Shown here in pieces: positions 1 through 4,202 of a DNA stretch of 5,384 nucleotides. The DNA comes from Deltaproteobacteria bacterium (GTDB lineage Bacteria > Desulfobacterota > Desulfobulbia > Desulfobulbales > BM004). The notes below the pieces were generated by a model that saw only the letters and a list, made by a program, of their open reading frames with translations, did not search any database and was not told where the DNA came from. Location of the stretch: contig JAFDCC010000077.1 in assembly GCA_019312985.1 (NCBI GenBank), positions 1 to 5,384 of the forward strand, in the 5' to 3' direction. Each line of letters begins with the position of its first letter. The stretch's first letter is position 1. Made by a program: the position numbers and the translations under genes.

Positions 1-952
1 CCTTGATGAACGATATGTTCTCATCAGCCAGCAGCTTCTCCCGGAACTTCTCATACTTGCCGGGCGTCCGCAGGTCAATATAGTACACGGATATTTTTGC
101 CTCGGGATAGCGCTCCCGGATGTAGGTAACCTGTTTCAGGCTTGCCATGCAGCAGATATAGGAACAGTACTCCAGGTGATTCTCATCACGGGATCCGGCA
201 CACTGGACAAAGGCAAAGCTCTCCGGCTCCTTGTTGTCGCCCGGCCGCAAAATTTTGCCCTCGGTTGGACCGTTTGGGGCGGAAAGCCGTTCCATCATCA
301 TGTTGGTGATGATCCCGTTGCTCTGCCCGAACTTGAGATTGTCCATCTTCGCGGCATCATATGGGTCCCAGCCGGTTGCCCAGACAATGGAGGCGACGTC
401 GAGGGTAAAGCTCTTGGGCTCCATGTCCAGCTCAACGGCGTCATATTTGCAGGCCTCGACGCATTTGCCGCACCTGGTGCAGGCATCCATGTCAATGACA
501 TACTTCATGGGAAATGCCATGTCGTGGGGCTTGTAAATAGCCTTCGTCTTGTCCATGTTGAAGTTGAAAGCGTTGTCGCGCTCCTCGGGGCATACTTCAG
601 CACAGGCATTGCAGCCGGTGCATTTGTTGTTGACAAACCGCGGCCTGCTTTCCAGGGTCACCTGGTAGCTTCCGGCGGAACCGGAAACACTCTTCACCTC
701 GGTCATGGTATACACCCGGATTCTCCGGTTGTTCTTGATGCGCTTGAAGTTTATCTCAAGGCCGCAGGAAGGGGGGCAAAGTTTCGGGAAGTACTGGTTC
801 AGCTGCGCTACCCTGCCGCCCAAATAGGGGTTTCTCTCTACCAGAAAAACATCAGTCCCTACCTCCGCGGCTTCCAGGGCAGTCGTCAAGCCGCTGATGC
901 CGCCGCCAACAACTAAAATGCCACCGCTCACAGGTGTGTGTTCGTCTGTCAT
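1..952 (-). CDS. qmoA: QmoA, flavin/iron-sulfur subunit of quinone-interacting membrane-bound oxidoreductase (3' end cut off)
   Basis: QmoA is a cytoplasmic HdrA-like flavoprotein of the QmoABC complex, which links the menaquinone pool to APS reductase in dissimilatory sulfate reduction. The visible 317 residues begin with a Rossmann FAD motif (ILVVGGGISGL, residues 12-22; acidic E39 at the end of the second strand, then GGR at 45-47). Next come the QmoA/HdrA-typical CPPSCGLE segment (C59, C63) and two complete ferredoxin-like cluster motifs, C111-C114-C117-C121 and C158-C161-C164-C168, then a second FAD-domain signature (VWATGW, about 190-195) and a QCAGSRDE stretch followed by C263, C267 and C268. 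The start is the ATG at 950-952, preceded six bases away by GGAGG. The gene continues past the left edge; about a quarter or more is missing. It lies 238 bases downstream of aprA on the same strand, the usual aprBA-qmoABC order. Similarity to HdrA is expected; the aprBA context and the CPPSCGLE segment decide for QmoA. Confidence 0.93.
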   Translation of the reverse strand, partial: MTDEHTPVSGGILVVGGGISGLTTALEAAEVGTDVFLVERNPYLGGRVAQLNQYFPKLCPPSCGLEINFKRIKNNRRIRVYTMTEVKSVSGSAGSYQVTLESRPRFVNNKCTGCNACAEVCPEERDNAFNFNMDKTKAIYKPHDMAFPMKYVIDMDACTRCGKCVEACKYDAVELDMEPKSFTLDVASIVWATGWDPYDAAKMDNLKFGQSNGIITNMMMERLSAPNGPTEGKILRPGDNKEPESFAFVQCAGSRDENHLEYCSYICCMASLKQVTYIRERYPEAKISVYYIDLRTPGKYEKFREKLLADENISFIK

Positions 953-1017
953 GCCATTCCTCCATTCATATGAGTAATAAATTCACGGGTTGATTATTTT
1001 GGTTGAAACGGTTTGCG

Positions 1018-1047
1018 ATTCCTGCAGGCTCTTTGCATCTGTGTCAA
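1018..1047 (-). promoter_or_regulatory. weak candidate promoter for qmoA
   Basis: Reading the minus strand, a perfect -35 hexamer TTGACA lies at 1047-1042. The best -10 at allowed spacing is AGGAAT (1023-1018, 18-base spacer), which matches TATAAT at only three positions. It lies between the terminator-like hairpin after aprA and the qmoA start, where a separate qmoA promoter would be expected. The -35 may be a chance match; qmoA may instead depend on read-through from aprBA. Confidence 0.25.
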
Positions 1048-1089
1048 GCCGTCTTAACCAAAGCAACCAACCGGAAGCCCTTACTACAG

Positions 1090-1127
1090 AAAAATCTCCA
1101 GGCACCGCTGCCGGCGCCTGGAGATTT
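1090..1127 (-). terminator. intrinsic terminator-like hairpin between aprA and qmoA
   Basis: The arms 1092-1103 (AAATCTCCAGGC) and 1116-1127 (GCCTGGAGATTT) are perfect 12-base inverted repeats around a 12-base GC-rich loop that contains GCCGGC. On the minus-strand transcript the descending arm runs into a U-tract of five (1094-1090), the layout of a rho-independent terminator. It sits 63 bases after the aprA stop and 137 bases before the qmoA start. Because aprBA and qmo are normally co-expressed, it more likely attenuates transcription or protects the aprBA 3' end than fully separates the genes; a separate qmoA promoter is the alternative. Confidence 0.75.
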
Positions 1128-1143
1128 GTTACCATCATGTTCT

Positions 1144-1186
1144 CCGTCGGGATCGCACCTGAAACCAGGTATCTGATCCCGGGCGG
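1144..1186 (-). other. stem-loop in the aprA 3' untranslated region
   Basis: A nested inverted repeat starts five bases past the aprA stop codon: GGGATC (1149-1154) pairs with GATCCC (1175-1180), and inside it ACCTG (1157-1161) pairs with CAGGT (1166-1170) around an AAAC loop (GUUU in the minus-strand RNA). The outer stem can extend through 1144-1148 with 1181-1186, using one wobble and one bulge. No U-run follows, so it is not a terminator by itself. Together with the stronger hairpin at 1090-1127 it forms a tandem structure that could block 3' exonucleases and stabilise aprBA mRNA; that role is inference. Confidence 0.55.
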
Positions 1187-1190
1187 AAAT

Positions 1191-3206
1191 TTAGATCCAC
1201 GGATCGGTTTCAATGATGTTGACGCAATTGACCTTCTCGCACTTCCATTCCTTGGACTCCGGGTCAAAGGTGGAGTTGACAAAGACCTTCCAGTTCTCGT
1301 CATCACAGGTCGGGAAGTCTGACCTGTAGTAGAAACCTGGATAGCGGCTTTCTTTCCTGAACTCGATGTGACGGATATGGGTCTCAACACACCAGATACG
1401 GTGGTAGTTTTCCCAGCACCTCATGAGCTCGTGCAGGTCGCCTGCTGCCATCAATTCAGCATCTTCACGCATCATCGCGAGAAGATCGAGGCAGATGTTG
1501 AGCAGCTTGCCGGAGGTCATGTAGTACGTGGCCACACCGCCGCCGTACTCGTCGGTAGCCTTCATCAGCCGCATCATCAGGCCGGCCGGCTTGCAGTAGT
1601 TCGGGTTGACGTCAGCAGAAGTTGATTTACCGACATGCTCGTGGTAGCGCTTGACCGGGGCGTAGATCTCGTCCGCCAGCTCCTGGGCCGTCTGCTTCAG
1701 TTCCGGGGTGAAACCAGCATTGTCACGGCAGTACTTCACCATCTGCTTGGCGGCAATTCTGCCCTCGGCATGGGAACCGGAGGAGAACTTGTGACCGGAA
1801 GCGCCAACGCCGTCACCGGCAGTGAAAAGACCGTCGACCGTGGTCATGCGGTTGTAGCCCCACTTGTACTGATGAGACCTTGGACCATCGATGCTCGGGA
1901 CCCAGTCCTCTTCAGGACCGGAAACCCAGATACCGCAGCAGCCGGAATGTGATCCCAGCATGTAAGGTTCGGTCGGCATAATCTCGGAACCGACGTTCTC
2001 GGGCTCGATGTTCATACCGGCCCAGAGGCCTGCCTGGCCAACGGACATATCAAGGAAATCTTCCCACGCCTCGGACTCGAGGTGTTTCCAGAATTTCTTG
2101 ACTTCTTTTTCGTCCTTGCCAGCTGCACGTGCATCATCCAGGAAAGCATTCAGCGCGACGTCGGTGGCCATGTAGATGGGACCGCGGCCGGCTTTCAGCT
2201 CCTCAATCATCAGGTGGTTCCGCAGACAGGTCGGGGTAACGGCAGAAGCGCCGTAGGGCATGAACTTGCCCAATTCGTCTTTGACCGCATCACTGTTGGC
2301 ATAGAACTCGCCAAGGCCGTTCTGTACTTTTGCTTTGAACAGAAGGAACCAGGCACCGACTGGGCCGTAGCCGTCTTTAAAACGGGCAGGCGTGAAGCGG
2401 TTTTCCATCATGGTCAGGGTAGCACCAACCTGGGCGCACATGGTGTAGGTGGAACCGGCATTCCATACCGGATACCAGGCGCGGCCCTTACCCTCGCCGG
2501 TTGAGCGTGGCCGAAATATGTTGACGGCACCGCCGCAGGCAACCATCATGGTCTTGCACTTGAAGACATGTACGACGTTCTCGCGGGTGGAGAAACCGAC
2601 GGCGCCGGCGATTTTGTTCGGGACATTCTTATCGAGAAGCAGCTTGACGATAAAAATACGCTCCAGGCAGTTCTCTTCACCAAGAGCGGTTTTCGCAGGC
2701 TCGGCAACGATGCACTTGTAAGACTCGCCGTTGATCATTATCTGCCATTTACCAGTCCGGACAGGCTTGCCGCCCTCAGGCAGGGTCGGAGCAGGCTTGG
2801 AACCGTCGAGGTTGCCGCCATCCTCACCAATCTTCCACACCGGCAGACCCCATTCCTCGAACAGATGGACGGAATCGTCAACGTGGCGGCCGAGGTCATA
2901 GATCAGGTCCTCGCGGACAACGCCCATCAGGTCGTTTCGCACCATTTTGACGTAATTTTCAATAGGGTTTTCGCCAATGTAGGTATTGATGGCTGAAAGA
3001 CCCTGGGCCACAGCGCCGGAACGCTCCATGGAGGCCTTGTCAACCAGCAGAATCTTCATGTCGGCCGGGGCCCATTTCTTGATCTCAAATGCAGTTCCGC
3101 AGGCGGCCATACCACCACCCACGATAAGAACATCACACTCGTGCTCTTTAATTTCAGGATTAACTACGGCGGGCAGTTCGCCCAGCGGCTTATTAGGTAA
3201 CGCCAT
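1191..3206 (-). CDS. aprA: dissimilatory adenylylsulfate (APS) reductase, alpha subunit
   Basis: AprA is the FAD-carrying catalytic subunit of cytoplasmic APS reductase, which converts APS plus two electrons to sulfite and AMP; the reaction runs backwards in sulfur oxidisers and disproportionators. The 671 residues fit the usual family length and are uninterrupted. The N-terminal FAD site is DVLIVGGGMAACG (25-37), with D56 at the end of the second strand and SGAVAQGLSAIN (63-74) following; N74 probably matches the FAD-contacting Asn of the Archaeoglobus enzyme. ENRFTPARFKDGYGPVGAW (268-286) and GSHSGCCGIWVSGPEEDW (418-435) are AprA hallmark blocks; R275 and H420 are my candidates for the Arg and His that hold the APS sulfate, judged from spacing and not aligned. 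A C-terminal FAD-contact block TVDGLFTAGDGVGASGHKF lies at 456-474. The ATG at 3204-3206 is preceded seven bases away by AAGGAGG. The gene follows aprB by 46 bases and is surely co-transcribed with it. It ends in TAA. Confidence 0.98.
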   Translation of the reverse strand: MALPNKPLGELPAVVNPEIKEHECDVLIVGGGMAACGTAFEIKKWAPADMKILLVDKASMERSGAVAQGLSAINTYIGENPIENYVKMVRNDLMGVVREDLIYDLGRHVDDSVHLFEEWGLPVWKIGEDGGNLDGSKPAPTLPEGGKPVRTGKWQIMINGESYKCIVAEPAKTALGEENCLERIFIVKLLLDKNVPNKIAGAVGFSTRENVVHVFKCKTMMVACGGAVNIFRPRSTGEGKGRAWYPVWNAGSTYTMCAQVGATLTMMENRFTPARFKDGYGPVGAWFLLFKAKVQNGLGEFYANSDAVKDELGKFMPYGASAVTPTCLRNHLMIEELKAGRGPIYMATDVALNAFLDDARAAGKDEKEVKKFWKHLESEAWEDFLDMSVGQAGLWAGMNIEPENVGSEIMPTEPYMLGSHSGCCGIWVSGPEEDWVPSIDGPRSHQYKWGYNRMTTVDGLFTAGDGVGASGHKFSSGSHAEGRIAAKQMVKYCRDNAGFTPELKQTAQELADEIYAPVKRYHEHVGKSTSADVNPNYCKPAGLMMRLMKATDEYGGGVATYYMTSGKLLNICLDLLAMMREDAELMAAGDLHELMRCWENYHRIWCVETHIRHIEFRKESRYPGFYYRSDFPTCDDENWKVFVNSTFDPESKEWKCEKVNCVNIIETDPWI

Positions 3207-3217
3207 GTTTATTCCTC

Positions 3218-3233
3218 CTTATATTTATATAAG
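3218..3233 (-). other. AT-rich palindrome abutting the aprA ribosome binding site
   Basis: CTTATAT (3218-3224) and ATATAAG (3227-3233) form a perfect 7-base inverted repeat around TT in the aprB-aprA spacer. In the transcript the 3' arm includes the first three bases of the AAGGAGG ribosome binding site, while GGAGG stays free. The helix would be weak (one GC pair, a tight loop), so an effect on aprA translation is only a possibility; it may also be just an AT-rich spacer. Confidence 0.35.
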
Positions 3234-3252
3234 TTTTCTTAACTGATAATTG

Positions 3253-3684
3253 CTAAGCTCTTTTCGCTGGATCGGGAGTCGGAAGCTCTTTCTCGGTAGA
3301 AAGCAACTCATCGTCCAGATTGTCGCATTTCAAATCAGGATAGGCGTTAGCAGCACCCTCAGCCGTTGTCCGGATGGGGAACTTGAACCGCTTCATGTTG
3401 CCGTTGCGGAACTTAACGGTCCACATGATGGAATCGGAGCTTCTCATGGGATGAACCTGGCCGCCCATGGGGACAAAGTCATTGTAGCCCCGGACATAGA
3501 TTGCACCCTGCGGACAGATCTTCACGCAGGAGTAGCATTCCCAGCAGGCATCCGGTTCCTGGTTGTAAGCCTTCATCTCCTCTTTGTTCAAGACCATCAG
3601 GTCATTGGGGCAGATGTACATGCAGGCTGTCTTGTCTCCGCCTTTGCAACCATCACACTTTTCAGGATCTACGTAGCTTGGCAT
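3253..3684 (-). CDS. aprB: dissimilatory adenylylsulfate (APS) reductase, beta subunit
   Basis: AprB is the iron-sulfur partner of AprA; it carries two [4Fe-4S] clusters that feed electrons to the AprA flavin and is the likely docking point for electrons coming from Qmo. Its 143 residues match the family size. The first cluster set begins C10-x2-C13, then, after a short family-typical insertion, C21 and C25; the second is C47-x2-C50-x2-C53-x3-C57. As in other ferredoxin-like proteins, the last Cys of one set usually serves the other cluster. W48 follows C47, the place of the Trp thought to bridge flavin and cluster in the Archaeoglobus enzyme. The rest (about 65-143), without Cys except one near 119, is the AprB-specific part whose C-terminal tail embraces AprA in known structures. 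The ATG at 3682-3684 is preceded seven bases away by AGGAGGT. It is the first gene after the promoter at 4010-4038. Stop is TAG. Confidence 0.97.
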   Translation of the reverse strand: MPSYVDPEKCDGCKGGDKTACMYICPNDLMVLNKEEMKAYNQEPDACWECYSCVKICPQGAIYVRGYNDFVPMGGQVHPMRSSDSIMWTVKFRNGNMKRFKFPIRTTAEGAANAYPDLKCDNLDDELLSTEKELPTPDPAKRA

Positions 3685-3717
3685 TCAATTTACCTCCTCA
3701 AAAAGATTTACCTTTAC

Positions 3718-3782
3718 GGCCCGCCAAAGGCGAAGCCTGTTTGTTACTCCATTCTCAATCAGAACTGCCTCAGGCAGGCCTG
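3718..3782 (-). other. mutually exclusive hairpins in the aprB leader
   Basis: In minus-strand RNA, CTGCC (3777-3773) can pair with GGCAG (3769-3765) as a compact hairpin, extended by three outer pairs (3782-3780 with 3762-3760). The same 5' arm can instead join a long-range helix: GGCCUGCC (3780-3773) with GGCGGGCC (3725-3718), eight pairs including one G-U, enclosing the small hairpin AGGC/GCCU (3738-3728). The two states cannot coexist. The long-range helix ends 20 bases before the aprB AGGAGGT site. This could be a conformational switch, but short GC-rich pairings also arise by chance. Confidence 0.3.
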
Positions 3783-3868
3783 TATAACGAAAAAAAATCA
3801 CCCCGCATTAATTTACAGCGAAAAAAATATTCCGCTGAATCAAACGGGTACAGATCCCGCCATTTTTA

Positions 3869-3907
3869 CCGGTTTGACGCGGCAGCACGAAAATGCCAGG
3901 AAACCGG
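3869..3907 (-). other. stem-loop in the aprBA leader
   Basis: CCGGTTT (3869-3875) and AAACCGG (3901-3907) are perfect 7-base inverted repeats, and inside them GGCA (3881-3884) pairs with TGCC (3894-3897). The hairpin lies about 95 nt downstream of the predicted transcription start. No U-run follows on the minus strand, so it is not a terminator. A role in leader folding or as a protein-binding site is inference. Confidence 0.4.
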
Positions 3908-4009
3908 CATCCCTGAGCACAACTACATGAAATTTTTTAACTATCTAATTTCTTCGTGTTCAGAAGGCAATTCTGACTGAACCGTCACTCATTTTTCACG
4001 ACAACGGCT

Positions 4010-4038
4010 TGTATAATTTGTCACTTGTTAAATGTCAA
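4010..4038 (-). promoter_or_regulatory. sigma70-type promoter of aprBA
   Basis: On the minus strand a perfect -35 box TTGACA (4038-4033) and the -10 box TATACA (4015-4010, five of six consensus bases) are separated by the optimal 17 bases. Directly upstream is an AT-rich run with T6 (near 4041-4046) that could act as an UP element. The site lies between the ftsK terminator and aprB and points at aprB, as expected for a highly expressed energy-metabolism operon. CTTG (4024-4027) and CAAG (4036-4039) form a loose dyad over the -35 region, a possible operator. The next 100 bases upstream (4039-4138) hold no gene that I can support; they are purine-rich on the plus strand. Confidence 0.8.
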
Positions 4039-4138
4039 GCAAAAAACTCTTAACCTGAAGTGCTACTGGAAAAATACTGAAATAAAGAGGGCGGAAATGA
4101 AGAAGAACATAGAGGGAAAGAGGTCGTCTGAAAGTGAT

Positions 4139-4201
4139 AAAAAAAAGCGGCGGCGAGTTCCCGGCCCGGAAGCGGAAGTTCCGGGACTGGCAGCGCTTTT
4201 T
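4139..4201 (-). terminator. rho-independent terminator of ftsK, possibly bidirectional
   Basis: Immediately after the ftsK stop codon, CCCGGAA (4165-4171) and TTCCGGG (4179-4185) form a perfect 7-base hairpin with a 7-base loop. An alternative larger fold pairs 4156-4164 with 4181-4188 (one bulge), enclosed by AAAAAGCG (4142-4149) and CGCTTTTT (4194-4201). In the minus-strand transcript the structure ends in a run of eight U (4146-4139). Five T at 4197-4201 on the plus strand mean it could also stop transcripts coming from the left. It separates ftsK from the aprBA promoter. Confidence 0.75.
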
Positions 4202-4202
4202 C

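Larger units (their letters stand above)
3685..4003 (-). promoter_or_regulatory. long structured 5' leader of aprBA
   Basis: If transcription starts about seven bases after the -10 box at 4010-4015, the aprB mRNA has a leader of about 320 nt, long for a bacterial gene. No convincing coding sequence lies in it: the ATGs on this strand open frames of at most about 14 codons without good ribosome binding sites. It holds several possible hairpins (3869-3907, 3845-3859, 3816-3837, 3760-3782, 3728-3738), and runs of U7 (3827-3821) and U8 (3797-3790). The 8-base sequence AGGTAAAT occurs twice (3713-3706 and 3695-3688), the second copy overlapping the aprB ribosome binding site. I recognise no known riboswitch class. 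A second, nearer promoter is not evident but cannot be excluded. Confidence 0.5.

Noticed and set aside
176..916. 246-codon plus-strand open frame opposite qmoA
   Set aside because: It is antisense to an intact QmoA reading frame with Rossmann and iron-sulfur motifs; its own translation shows no family features. It is a shadow frame typical of GC-rich coding DNA.
983..1390. 135-codon minus-strand frame overlapping the end of aprA
   Set aside because: Its first two thirds overlap aprA in another frame and resemble no known protein. Only its last part, from the ATG at 1135, has a plausible ribosome binding site, and that part is listed as a finding.
3821..3840. Short hairpin ATTC/GAAT followed by T7 in the aprBA leader, a possible attenuator
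   Set aside because: The stem has only four mostly AT pairs, too weak for a functional terminator; retained only as part of the leader description.
3880..3900. TGGCA and TGC spaced like a sigma54 promoter in the aprBA leader (minus strand)
   Set aside because: Only nine bases separate the GG and GC dinucleotides, where sigma54 sites need ten, and the match is explained by the stem-loop at 3869-3907.
3250..3980. Plus-strand frames of 226 and 159 codons opposite aprB and its leader
   Set aside because: They are antisense to aprB for much of their length, have no recognisable domains, and their left ends depend on aprB codon structure.
3990..3992. Start of a 10-codon leader peptide frame (MSDGSVRIAF) near the predicted aprBA transcription start
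   Set aside because: There is no ribosome binding site and the ATG lies only about a dozen bases from the predicted transcript start; such short frames are expected by chance.
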